DNA of 64,000 bases from Acidimicrobiaceae bacterium (GTDB lineage Bacteria; Actinomycetota; Acidimicrobiia; Acidimicrobiales; Bog-793), in contig JAODBO010000144.1 in NCBI GenBank assembly GCA_025464005.1, positions 124,001-188,000 on the forward strand, read 5' to 3'. The translations under genes were made by a program, and so were the position numbers. The notes under the pieces were generated by a model. It saw only the letters and a program-made list of their open reading frames with translations. It was not told the DNA's origin and searched no databases. Below, piece by piece: positions 43,719 to 52,728 of this stretch. The number at the start of each line of letters is the position of its first letter. Position 1 is the stretch's first letter.

Positions 43719-44708
43719 CGCGCCCGCCGGCATATCGGTCGACGCGCTGCGTACGAGCATCTCGACCGTCCTTCCGGCGAAGTAGGAAGAGATCAATATG
43801 GAGTTCGCCGCAGTGGCGCATGCGAATCGCACAAGATACGAACGCTGCCATCGGAATGCAAATTTGCTCCCGAGGTGCCGGCCCGCTACGGCCGTCACAT
43901 AGAGCATCGGCAATAGCTGTGCGGCATGGCGGTGGCGACTGCGAACCGAGAGCATCGAGGCCAGTACGGCCACGAACCCAGCGTATGCAAGGTCGGGTGG
44001 ACGGATCTGCCGATAGCGCAGGAGTTGTCCGGTGGCACCACGTCCACTCTCGAACAGCCAAAAGACCGATGTCAGGAACGATTTGTGCTCTCGGTGATCG
44101 ACGTGCAGTCCCGGCAAGCACGCGGCTCGCCACCCAGCCTCGACGAGCTGATGATTCAGGTCGACGTCTTCGCCGTTTCGCAGCCCGGGGTCGAAGCGGA
44201 CACTTTGGAAGACCTCACGTCGGTACAGGCCGTTGTTGCCGGTGATGGTCGTGGTTGAGGGCGCCGGTAGCGCTTCGAGTGAGAATCGGCGATGCAGGTA
44301 GGCGACGTCACCGTCCGGGATAGCGGTGCCACCGACGACTGCATGGTCATTGAGGGCCGCTATGCAGGTGGTGAGCCAGTGCTCCGGAAGACATATATCG
44401 GCGTCGACCATCGCGAGCAGCTCCCCGGATGCTGCGTCTACTCCAACTGCACGCGCAGCCCCGCGCCCGCTGTTGGGTTGGTGGATCAGGCGCACGGTGG
44501 GATGCTCGAGGGCATAGTCAGCGACGATTGCGGCGGTAGCATCTGTCGAGCCGTCGTCAACTACGATGATCTCGTGCAGCCCGAGTCCGCGCTGCGCAAT
44601 CAACGAGTCGAGGCATGCGCAGATATTCGCTTGCTCGTTGTACGCAATCACGACGAACGAGATCGCTCCTCTCGACGCTGCGAGCTCGCCTGTGGCCGGG
44701 CTGCTCAC
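43695..44708 (-). CDS. Glycosyltransferase family 2, membrane-associated
   Basis: 337 aa. ISFVVIAYNEQANICACLDSL, IIVVDDGSTDATAAIV, GRGAARAVGVDAASGELLAMVDADICLP (DAD motif) and GNNGLYRREVF are classical GT2 features; the C-terminal 100 residues hold hydrophobic segments. GTG start overlaps the previous stop (GTGA). Last gene of the 53732-43695 operon; its stop lies within the terminator hairpin. Confidence 0.9.
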   Translation of the reverse strand: MSSPATGELAASRGAISFVVIAYNEQANICACLDSLIAQRGLGLHEIIVVDDGSTDATAAIVADYALEHPTVRLIHQPNSGRGAARAVGVDAASGELLAMVDADICLPEHWLTTCIAALNDHAVVGGTAIPDGDVAYLHRRFSLEALPAPSTTTITGNNGLYRREVFQSVRFDPGLRNGEDVDLNHQLVEAGWRAACLPGLHVDHREHKSFLTSVFWLFESGRGATGQLLRYRQIRPPDLAYAGFVAVLASMLSVRSRHRHAAQLLPMLYVTAVAGRHLGSKFAFRWQRSYLVRFACATAANSILISSYFAGRTVEMLVRSASTDMPAGALRGPASE

Positions 44709-45595
44709 CGGTCCGCGTCCGCGTTGCCGCTCGAACGGCGTAGCGCCGCGAAGTAGCTCCGGATGCGAGCTTCGTCCGTGCTGCCTTGTCCGCGAACCGA
44801 ATGCGTGACCAGTTTTCCCTTTTCGTGCAGAAGCTCCGGCGAATACGGCATACCTCGCCAGCGCAGCGCGAACGGGTCGTCGGGACCGCCGAAGTCGTGG
44901 ATCGAGAAGCCAGCTGCGCGGGTCAGCAGGCCCATGAGGTGGTCCTCGCCCGCGCGGCTGCGGGCCAGCAGCGGTTGATCGAGCCAGCCGCGCGCATTGA
45001 GCGCTCGCAGTGCGGCTCCGCTGTGCACGTACGCGCCGCCAAGGCAGTGCTCGCCAGCTTCGTAGCCGTGGGCGTTCGCGAGTGCCGTGAGTGAGCGGAG
45101 CTGTCGACGCAGCGCAGGGGAGCGCAGGCCCAGCGGTCCGGTCTCGTGGGCGAGGATCCGAGCTGCTGGAGTGAAATCCCTCCGTCCGCCCAGTGCATCG
45201 ATCCGATACGAGCCGAGGAGTCCAATCCGATCATCGCGCGCGAACAAGTCGAGAGCCTCCTGCTCGAATCCCGGCGCGAGCACGAGCGCATCGGTATCGA
45301 GGCGAAGGACCAGCTGCGGCGCGAAGTGTTCGGCAAGGTGCCGGTATCCGGTCGCTATCTTTACCCAGAGACCGCCAAAACCTCCCGGAGCGCCTCGTGG
45401 GGCATCGAGCACCGTTATGTCCCGCACTCGACGTAGCTCCTCGAGCTCGGGTCTCTGCCCGTGCGTGTCGTCCACGAGCACAATGTGGCGTGGATGCGCG
45501 ATATTGACGAGCACGCTGTCCACGGTGTCCGCTATGTCGTCCCGCGGTCCCGCCGGTATCACGACTGCAGTCCGCAAGTCGGGCAGTGCAGGCAT
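44705..45595 (-). CDS. Glycosyltransferase family 2-like
   Basis: About 296 aa from ATG 45595. RTAVVIPAGPRDDIADTVDSVL, IVLVDDTHGQ and LVLRLDTDALVLAPGFE (DTD) mark a GT-A fold, with GGAYVHSGAALRALNARG further on. It is not tightly overlapped upstream (31 nt gap) and the ribosome site is weak, so the start is uncertain; an open frame continues to 45745. Confidence 0.8.
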   Translation of the reverse strand: MPALPDLRTAVVIPAGPRDDIADTVDSVLVNIAHPRHIVLVDDTHGQRPELEELRRVRDITVLDAPRGAPGGFGGLWVKIATGYRHLAEHFAPQLVLRLDTDALVLAPGFEQEALDLFARDDRIGLLGSYRIDALGGRRDFTPAARILAHETGPLGLRSPALRRQLRSLTALANAHGYEAGEHCLGGAYVHSGAALRALNARGWLDQPLLARSRAGEDHLMGLLTRAAGFSIHDFGGPDDPFALRWRGMPYSPELLHEKGKLVTHSVRGQGSTDEARIRSYFAALRRSSGNADADR

Positions 45596-45626
45596 CACAA
45601 CGATCCGACGGGCACTTCGGGCCGGG

Positions 45627-46715
45627 TCATCTGCGAAGGAGGATCGCGTCGTATACGTCCCTAGTCTCCCGAGCGCACTGTTCCCAACTGAGGCTGGACT
45701 CGTAGCTCTTGGCCGCGCGGCCCATCGCGGCGAGCGCTGCCCCATCCATCAACGCGACGCGAGTCAGCATGTCCGCGAGTGCTGGCACGTTCCCTGCGTA
45801 GCGCAAGGCAAGGTCATCAGGCAGCTCGGCGAGCTCGGGGATATCGGGGATGATGACAGGTACGCCGAAGGCGAGTGCGAGAAGCAGCGAGCTGCTGTTT
45901 GTTATCCGATGGAACGGGAATACGATCGCGTCAGCGCCCACGAAATAGAGTTGCAGCTCGTCGTCGGGGAGATACTCGAAGCGAGTAGTTACGCGAGGAC
46001 CGGCAGCGCCGGCGAGCTGACGCAGATGATGCAGGAGCCCCGCGCTACCGCAGCGTCCGGCGACAATGATCCGCAGTGCTACATCCTCTGGGATCTGGCC
46101 GGCTGCCTCGAGGAGTGAGTCGACCCCTTTGTACGGCTCGACCGCCCCGACGAAGGCGACGACCCGCTCGTCCCGTCCGATGTCGAGCCTCCGTCGAGCC
46201 TCCGGCCGATCGACGCTCTGCGCGTAGTGGCCACGATAGGAGCCGAAGCGGATGACGCGGACGTTCTTGGCGCCCATCGCACGAAGCGGCTCGACGGTGA
46301 TGGCGCTGTGGGCGATGACCGCGTCGGTCGCGCGGATCAGCAGCTTGCGCGCTGCGACTTCGTCGGCGAACACGCGGCCGAGGGGGAGCAGATTGTGCGC
46401 TGTCCACACAACCCGGAAGCCGAGCCATCTCGCCGTAGCGAGGCACAGGCGGAACCATTGCTGCATGAGCCGGCGCCCGAGCGGCACGACGCGCACCCAG
46501 ACGGGAGCGAAGCCGTACGTCCAATGGATGTGAAGGATCCGAAACCCACGTAGCCGGTAGGTGCCGAGCAAGAGAGGGATTAGTAGAATATTGACGGTGT
46601 GCGACCACGTCGGAGACGCGAGAAATCTGACCTCCTGACCCTGGACTCTCATCTCGTCGTAGAGCATGTCCTGGTAGGGATTCGTCGTGTTCTTGGGAAA
46701 GACGAGCACCTTCAC
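45627..46715 (-). CDS. Glycosyltransferase family 4
   Basis: 362 aa GT-B fold. N-domain MKVLVFPKNTTNPYQDMLYDEM, WTAHNLLPLG, then the C-domain VVAFVGAVEPYKGVDSLLEAAGQ and ADAIVFPFHRITNSSSLLLALAFGVPVIIPDIPELAEL. The usual E-x7-E is changed (NSSSLLLA), as in some GT4 branches. GTG start overlaps the previous stop (GTGA). Confidence 0.88.
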   Translation of the reverse strand: MKVLVFPKNTTNPYQDMLYDEMRVQGQEVRFLASPTWSHTVNILLIPLLLGTYRLRGFRILHIHWTYGFAPVWVRVVPLGRRLMQQWFRLCLATARWLGFRVVWTAHNLLPLGRVFADEVAARKLLIRATDAVIAHSAITVEPLRAMGAKNVRVIRFGSYRGHYAQSVDRPEARRRLDIGRDERVVAFVGAVEPYKGVDSLLEAAGQIPEDVALRIIVAGRCGSAGLLHHLRQLAGAAGPRVTTRFEYLPDDELQLYFVGADAIVFPFHRITNSSSLLLALAFGVPVIIPDIPELAELPDDLALRYAGNVPALADMLTRVALMDGAALAAMGRAAKSYESSLSWEQCARETRDVYDAILLRR

Positions 46716-47659
46716 CGCCGTGAGCTTACGAGCATCTCGCGGGTCCCGGATATCACACCGGCACCGAGGATCAGATGGTTCACGAGTGAGTCGAGCGGGC
46801 GATCGTGCCGGCTGCGCCAGAGTGGGATCAATAGGAGCAGCAGGTAAGAGCGGTAGCGCAGGCTCAGCGGCAATCCGAGGATGAACAGCGGGTACAAGAT
46901 AGGCACGGCATCGTTCGCGCCAAGCCGTCGCTTTGTGATCGACTGATCACTGTTGCCGAGAATATGTTTGCGGTAGAGGCGCGCGCGGGCTTTGCCATAG
47001 GCGAAGGACCGCTTCGCCTGCCTGCGTCGACTGCCCCAATCATGTAGTACCAGAGCCCCGGGAACGTACCGGATCGGAAATCCCCGATGCACGGCCCTCC
47101 AGGAGAAGTCCACGTCGGAGCCGTACTCGAAGGTCTCGTCGAAGCCGCCGACGTCGTCGAAGACCTGGCGCCGGAACGCAAGGTTGATCGTCGGGCACTC
47201 ATCAAGATACCGCGTGGTGTCCGAAGTCTCTCGGTTGTAGGGATCGACCGCACCAGAGGCGCCCGTGCGGCCGCAGGTCATCTGTTCACTGCCCGACAAG
47301 ATCGGCTCGAGGAGCCGTTCGAGCCAAGCCTCTCCGGGGATGCAGCCGCAGTCCGTGAAGACGATGACGTCTCCCTGGGCTTCGCGGACTCCGGCGTTGC
47401 GCTGGTGCGGAATCGATACCCGGACCCCCTCGGGCCGAGTGAAATCGATCCAGCGTGCCGAAGGGTGCGCGTCACGGACGGCGTCGAGACGGCCAGAGGA
47501 AGCATCGACGACGACCACCTCCACCTGGCCGGGGATCCTGGAGGCGACCGCGGCGGCCTGGTCCGAAAGGCGCTCGAGGGTGTCCGCGAGCGCCGGTTCG
47601 TCCTTGCTTATGACGACGATCGAAACAATCGTGTCCGTCGCTCCCGGCTTGGGGGCCAC
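46712..47659 (-). CDS. Glycosyltransferase family 2
   Basis: 315 aa. VSIVVISKDEPALADTLERL, VEVVVVDASSGRLDAV, RNAGVREAQGDVIVFTDCGCIPGEAWLERLL and NLAFRRQVFDDVGGFDETFEYGSDVDFSWRA. The D-C-G form of the acidic motif occurs in some GT2 branches. Start GTG at 47659 shares a base with the previous TAG stop and has GGAGG 10 nt upstream. The open frame extends to 47809 but overlaps the DUF2206 gene. Confidence 0.87.
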   Translation of the reverse strand: MAPKPGATDTIVSIVVISKDEPALADTLERLSDQAAAVASRIPGQVEVVVVDASSGRLDAVRDAHPSARWIDFTRPEGVRVSIPHQRNAGVREAQGDVIVFTDCGCIPGEAWLERLLEPILSGSEQMTCGRTGASGAVDPYNRETSDTTRYLDECPTINLAFRRQVFDDVGGFDETFEYGSDVDFSWRAVHRGFPIRYVPGALVLHDWGSRRRQAKRSFAYGKARARLYRKHILGNSDQSITKRRLGANDAVPILYPLFILGLPLSLRYRSYLLLLLIPLWRSRHDRPLDSLVNHLILGAGVISGTREMLVSSRR

Positions 47660-49968
47660 TAGCGGAACACCTCCGTCGTTCCTGTGGAGAAGACGATGTT
47701 CTTGACTTGTTCGAGGAATGGATCCGGGAAGCGGAAGACGGCGAAGTCGTTTTCGACCAACGACCGAGCGGTGCCGTGGACGACGTTTGTCGAAGTCGCG
47801 TAGACCCATGCACCAGGCTCCATGACCTGCGGAATCATGGTCGTGACAAGTCCTCGGATATGAGCGGTCTCATATATCTGCAGGCCACCATAGATATCGG
47901 CGTATACCACTTCGCCCTTCGAGTCCCTTTGGACGAGCCACTTCGCCGAGGCGATGTCCGCATCGGTGAAGTAATAGCGCTGGTATGCCTCACCGTAGTT
48001 CACCAGCGTCGCTGGACCACCGCCGCCGAACACGAGGTCGGTGGCACCGGAGTCAGAGAAGATCAAGAGCGCCAGTCCAGCGGCGGTGAGGGCCACAAAT
48101 GCTCCACTGATGACCTTGCGACGCGTGAACAACCATGAGCACACGAGTGCGAGCGCGACCGATAGCAGTGGCGAGCCCTGAACTTGTCCCCTCGGGGCGT
48201 TGTAGAGGCTCGACACCGTGCTGCTCAGTCGCAGCACGCCGAGGAGGGCCACGCAGGCGAGGGCGAAGGCAGCAAGCTCCGCGCGTTCGGGTCGTTCACC
48301 TCGGCGCTCACGCCACAGGAACGCGATGACCCCGATCGCCGTAAGGAGCAGTAGGAGCTCGTTGGCGATCGTCGTGGAAGTGCTCAGGACGCGGCCCAGT
48401 GACGCGGGCGCCCTCGCAGGAGGCCCCTTCACGCTCGCGGGTTCGATCGGGTACTTCTTCGTAAGGGCGGCTGGGTAGGGATGCAGGTAACTCGCATGGT
48501 GCTGGTAATAGTTCGCGGCGACGGCCGAGAAGGTCGCCACGCTGACGGTCGGGCTCACGTCGGCATTTAGGAAGCGCTGGATGACGGATGTCCCTGGCGA
48601 GCCGGAGAGTATCTGGAGGCCGCCACTGTCGATGCTCGACACCAGGTTGCCGACATTCTGAGCGGACCGGGTAATAGAGACATTCCATACCGATACGGCA
48701 CCGACCATGAGGATCAGCACCGGCAGGGTGAACACGGCCGGCGGACCGTGCTTCCGCCGTGCGACGCGCAAGATGGCGTACACGACGTAGCCGATCATGA
48801 AGAGGAGCGCCGCGAAGTACGCGGTGGAGTAGTGGGAGATCGCCATTGCGATGCCGGCGACTACGACCGCGGCCTGGCGCACACGGCGCGGGAGTGCCTC
48901 ATCGAAGCCGGTAACGACCATGAGCGCGAAGTACACGAGGCCTATCTCCTGGCGTGCCAGCCCGGTGATGTCCGCCGCGAAGAGACCCTGGACGATTACG
49001 ACCATCGCTCCGACGAGGGATGCTCGCACCCCGAACCATCGCGACGACACGATGAAGACGAGAACCGGGAACAGGCCAAACACGAGCGGGTAGACGACCT
49101 TGAAGATAACGATACCCGAGACGTGGGAGATGACCGTCAGCACCGCAGGCAGCACCGTGATGCTCAGCATCGAGGCATACGCGTTGCCATCGCTGGGCAC
49201 ATGCCACGCCCCGCTGTGCAACGTAGCGGTGAATACCTGGAACTCGGACTGGATGTCGTACCCGAAGGGATAATTCGAGCGCATCGACGACATCAACAGC
49301 ACCGCTGTGGTGACGCTGTAGAGGGTCGATCCGATGGTCCAACGCGGAGCGTGGGGTCCGCGAAGGAACGTGGCGAGAAGGAGGACGCCTGCAGCGACCA
49401 AGACGACGATCGAGAGAACACCGCTCTCGCCGTTGTTGAGACGCTCTGCTCCTGCCATGGCTGCGACGGGAAGAAGCGCGAGCACGACTGCGAATGCGAT
49501 CTCGGCGCTGCGCGGCACCCGGCCGAGGAGAATGAAGTCGAGCGGATCGTGCCGGGCCCCGTGGGCCGCTAGCGAAGCGATAGTGACGACATCGACGCCA
49601 ACCACGAGAGGCCAGGAGCTCAGGGGTCGGGCGATTCCGAGATGGGGGAGCACGATGCTCTCGACGAGCCCGAGGAACATCAACAGCAGGATGCTTGCGC
49701 CAACTGACCAGGCAATCCTGACCGAGACTTCACGAGGGCGCGCACGTGTCAGCGATACGACCGCCGTACCGGGCACCACGAGGAGGAAGGCAAGGTCGTA
49801 GAGGCGCGCGGCAAAGGCGCCGTTCGCGAGTTGGGTCAGATTGAATGCCGCTATAAGAACTGCGACCGGTAGGCCCGCCCAGCGAATGTGCGCTCGAGAC
49901 GCTCGAGACGAAGAGCCACCTCGGGCGTCTCGAGGCGTCACCGCGAGCACTGTCGGCGTGCCTGCCAT
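47659..49968 (-). CDS. DUF2206-like multi-membrane protein
   Basis: 769 aa, about 15-16 hydrophobic segments and a C-terminal soluble domain (from about residue 650). The sequence resembles DUF2206 predicted membrane proteins, which sit in glycan loci and look like GT-C or polymerase-type enzymes; MRSNYPFGYDIQSEFQVFTAT is in the family's conserved loop. Since no classical Wzy is present, it may polymerise or elongate the glycan (inference). It overlaps the preceding GT2 gene by 31 nt. Confidence 0.75.
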   Translation of the reverse strand: MAGTPTVLAVTPRDARGGSSSRASRAHIRWAGLPVAVLIAAFNLTQLANGAFAARLYDLAFLLVVPGTAVVSLTRARPREVSVRIAWSVGASILLLMFLGLVESIVLPHLGIARPLSSWPLVVGVDVVTIASLAAHGARHDPLDFILLGRVPRSAEIAFAVVLALLPVAAMAGAERLNNGESGVLSIVVLVAAGVLLLATFLRGPHAPRWTIGSTLYSVTTAVLLMSSMRSNYPFGYDIQSEFQVFTATLHSGAWHVPSDGNAYASMLSITVLPAVLTVISHVSGIVIFKVVYPLVFGLFPVLVFIVSSRWFGVRASLVGAMVVIVQGLFAADITGLARQEIGLVYFALMVVTGFDEALPRRVRQAAVVVAGIAMAISHYSTAYFAALLFMIGYVVYAILRVARRKHGPPAVFTLPVLILMVGAVSVWNVSITRSAQNVGNLVSSIDSGGLQILSGSPGTSVIQRFLNADVSPTVSVATFSAVAANYYQHHASYLHPYPAALTKKYPIEPASVKGPPARAPASLGRVLSTSTTIANELLLLLTAIGVIAFLWRERRGERPERAELAAFALACVALLGVLRLSSTVSSLYNAPRGQVQGSPLLSVALALVCSWLFTRRKVISGAFVALTAAGLALLIFSDSGATDLVFGGGGPATLVNYGEAYQRYYFTDADIASAKWLVQRDSKGEVVYADIYGGLQIYETAHIRGLVTTMIPQVMEPGAWVYATSTNVVHGTARSLVENDFAVFRFPDPFLEQVKNIVFSTGTTEVFR

Positions 49969-50987
49969 GCCTTCGGGTCGATGAGCCCCGCGAGCATGCC
50001 GGCGTCGTGCGCGGCCTCCTCGGCTAGTCGCAGATAACTGAAGACGAGGTTGTCCGCACGGCGGTGCCGGAGGGCGGCACGGATGCCTTGCGGAAGAAGT
50101 AGCTGGAGTGCGATCGGCACGAGAAGTAACCGGCGGGTACGCCGCATCACAGTAACGCTAGCGAGGGCAGCCAAGGGCAGCGGGAAGATGATCGGCCATC
50201 CGCGATCCGGGCCGAGTAGATACGACCGTGCGTGTCCGCGCCCGTATGCGTAGTTGCGCCGCGCCAGGTCGGCCAGGCTCCCTACGTAATCATGTCGCAC
50301 CACGGCCTTCGGGTCGAACCACAGCAGCGAACTCGGAAACTGCTTGCGCACGCGCCCACAGATGTACTCGTCGTCGGCGCCGAAGGTCATCCTCTCGTCG
50401 AACATGCCAACCGCCTCCAACGCGAACTTCTTGAACGACATATTCGCGCCAGCGAATGAGTAGACCGCTCGATCTCCGGCTCGGGACTCTGCCAGCCACA
50501 TCCTCTCGACGTAAAGAACTAGTCGGTAGAGTAACGATGAGCTGGCCTCGAGGTCGAGCTCGAGCGGCGCTAGTGGATTGTGCTCGGCGAGATACCTGTG
50601 AACAGATGTCACCACGTGCGCCACCTCGACGGAACCTCCGGCGGCGATGACGTGCGGCCGCTCGTGCGCACGGAGAAGCTCGGCGAGCCAGTCTTCGTTC
50701 GGGATGCAATCGTCGTCGGTGAAGGCGACGATCGGTGCACGTGCCAATTCGATGCCCGTGTTTCGCGCGCGGCTTATGCCCGCGTTGCGCTCGTGGACGG
50801 CGAGCTCGACGTCGAACGCGCGCGCTACATCGCTCGTCGCGTCGGTGGACCCGTCGTCGACGACGACGAGCTGGGCTCGTTCTCGCGCGCTCTGCCGCTC
50901 CAGCGCCTCGAGGCATCTGCCCAGCTTCTCTGCGCCGTTGTACGAGCACACGACGACCGTGATCTCGGGCGACGCGCACCTGGTCAA
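49938..50987 (-). CDS. Glycosyltransferase family 2
   Basis: 349 aa. ITVVVCSYNGAEKLGRCLEAL, LVVVDDGSTDATSDVA, GISRARNTGIELARAPIVAFTDDDCIPNEDWLAELL (DDD) and FAGANMSFKKFALEAVGMFDERMTFGADDEYICGRV. C-terminal hydrophobic stretch around 260-290. Start overlaps the GT4 stop (GTGA-type). Confidence 0.9.
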   Translation of the reverse strand: MTRCASPEITVVVCSYNGAEKLGRCLEALERQSARERAQLVVVDDGSTDATSDVARAFDVELAVHERNAGISRARNTGIELARAPIVAFTDDDCIPNEDWLAELLRAHERPHVIAAGGSVEVAHVVTSVHRYLAEHNPLAPLELDLEASSSLLYRLVLYVERMWLAESRAGDRAVYSFAGANMSFKKFALEAVGMFDERMTFGADDEYICGRVRKQFPSSLLWFDPKAVVRHDYVGSLADLARRNYAYGRGHARSYLLGPDRGWPIIFPLPLAALASVTVMRRTRRLLLVPIALQLLLPQGIRAALRHRRADNLVFSYLRLAEEAAHDAGMLAGLIDPKAWQARRQCSR

Positions 50988-52240
50988 TGCGTCCCCTCTG
51001 GCTCTCGAGTCGAAACGAGCTCAAAGACCTCGAGGATCCGCGCCACACTTGCCCGCCAGCTGAAGTGCTCGGGAACGCGCTCGGCCGTCGGTCGAACATT
51101 CGGGTGCGAGCCAAGCGCATTCACGATAGCGCCGACGAGCGACGCCGTTGTCGGCTCGCACAGCCAGCCCGTAACGCCCTCCTCGACGAGCCGCCGCGAA
51201 TGGTTGTCCTGGTGGGCAGTAGTGACGACAGGGAGCCCACATGCGATCGCCTCGGCGACCACGATGCCGAAGCCCTCGCGCGTAGATGGCAGCACGAAGA
51301 CGGATGCGGCCTTCATCAACCCGAAAATCTCCGACTGGCCATCGACGTTACCGGCGAACGTCACCACGCTTTCGAGCCCCAGCGTGTGCACCTGATGTTC
51401 GAGTCGCTCCCGTTCGGGTCCGTTACCGACGACCCCACAGGTCACCGGCATGCCCCGGGAGCGGAGTCTCGCGACGCTTTCGATCAGGAGGTCGACGTGC
51501 TTATGCGCCAGCAGCCGTCCGACATACAGCAGGTCATAGCGCTGCTCGGCAGGCTTCGCCGCGTCAATCGACTCAAGGTCCAAGCCGTTTGGAATGACCG
51601 TGATCTTGCTCGGTGGAAGGCCCTGGTCTTCGAGGCGGGCTGCCGTCGTCGGCGACGGCGTCACAACGTGGTCGCCGAGTCGCAGCGACAGCTGCTCGAT
51701 CATGGCGGCGATGACTCCGAGCCGCCCGAGGTATTCGCGCCAGTACGCACGTCCCCAGTATTCATGCCAGGTCACCACCAGCGGGACACGTCGCACGAGC
51801 GCGACCAGCCGGATCGCGAACAATGGCAGGTGGGGCATGTGGTCGGCCTCGATCAAGTCGAAGCTATGGCGGAACAGGCCAAGACAGGCGAGCGAGAACA
51901 TCACGGCTTCCACCATCGATCGGCGCGTCTCGTTGTAAAGCGGGTACCGTCGGCAGAGAGCGTGGTAATGGACCCCGTCCTCGACCTTGTGGACCTCACC
52001 ATTCCACCAGTTCATGGTGAAGACGTGGACCTCGAGCCCGCTCGCTGCGAGGCCTGCGACGATGTGGTGGTAGCGGACCTCCTTGCCGCCCATGTGGTAC
52101 GGGTAGATCGCGTCGGTGACCACCGCGATCACGGCAGGAGATCTCCGTTGCGCCGATCCGACCGGCGACCGATCGCGCTCGGGACGCCGCCGCGGCCGTA
52201 AGAGCGCGTTGCGAGTCAAGCGATGTGTACGCGCGGTCAT
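50984..52240 (-). CDS. Glycosyltransferase family 4
   Basis: 418 aa GT-B. VIAVVTDAIYPYHMGGKEVRYHHIVAGLAASGLEVHVFTMNWW at the N-domain, KITVIPNGLDLESIDAAKP, LLYVGRLLAHKHVDLLIESVARL and FVLPSTREGFGIVVAEAIACGLPVVTT with the E-x7-E motif. The first 35 residues are basic and may be non-native or membrane-facing. Confidence 0.92.
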   Translation of the reverse strand: MTARTHRLTRNALLRPRRRPERDRSPVGSAQRRSPAVIAVVTDAIYPYHMGGKEVRYHHIVAGLAASGLEVHVFTMNWWNGEVHKVEDGVHYHALCRRYPLYNETRRSMVEAVMFSLACLGLFRHSFDLIEADHMPHLPLFAIRLVALVRRVPLVVTWHEYWGRAYWREYLGRLGVIAAMIEQLSLRLGDHVVTPSPTTAARLEDQGLPPSKITVIPNGLDLESIDAAKPAEQRYDLLYVGRLLAHKHVDLLIESVARLRSRGMPVTCGVVGNGPERERLEHQVHTLGLESVVTFAGNVDGQSEIFGLMKAASVFVLPSTREGFGIVVAEAIACGLPVVTTAHQDNHSRRLVEEGVTGWLCEPTTASLVGAIVNALGSHPNVRPTAERVPEHFSWRASVARILEVFELVSTREPEGTH

Positions 52241-52248
52241 CGGCGGGC

Positions 52249-52728
52249 CTAACTGACCTGAACGTGGAAGTCGAGGTGCTCGGCGGGCGAATCCAGCGTG
52301 ACCACAATCGTGCCGGTACCGACGAGGCTCGGAGGCGGCTGGTCGATCGTCACGCGGACTGATCCCTCGTTCGCCAGAGTCGTGGATCCTGACTTCATCA
52401 GCACCGAGGTGCCGGCTTCAACGAGCTTCACCGTCCAGTGGTAACGCCGGCGGACGCCTTCGCGATTGTCGATCACGAACGCGAACCGGAGAGGTCGGGC
52501 GATGTTGGCGCTGGAAGGCAGCTTGCCAGGGTGCACGAAGTACAGCTCGGTGAACCTCTGGTGCCCGGCAACGATGCCCAGTCGACGGGCCAGACCGAGT
52601 CCGGCGTACTGAAAAGCTATGAGCAGGGCTAGCACCGCGACCAGAGGGACGAGGAGCCGAAGATAGACCCCTCGGCGATTGCCGCGTTCGGGGGCCGTTC
52701 CGGGTGTCCCGAGGCTTTCTGCTGTCAA
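52249..52728 (-). CDS. Membrane-anchored DUF1616-like domain protein
   Basis: 159 aa. One transmembrane helix (about 22-42), then an exported Ig-like beta domain FTELYFVHPGKLPSSANIARPLRFAFVIDNREGVRRRYHWTVKLVEAG, close to the C-terminal part of DUF1616 proteins. Such proteins accompany glycan loci. Translationally coupled to the upstream GT2. Role unknown; it could support the DUF2206 protein. Confidence 0.75.
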   Translation of the reverse strand: MTAESLGTPGTAPERGNRRGVYLRLLVPLVAVLALLIAFQYAGLGLARRLGIVAGHQRFTELYFVHPGKLPSSANIARPLRFAFVIDNREGVRRRYHWTVKLVEAGTSVLMKSGSTTLANEGSVRVTIDQPPPSLVGTGTIVVTLDSPAEHLDFHVQVS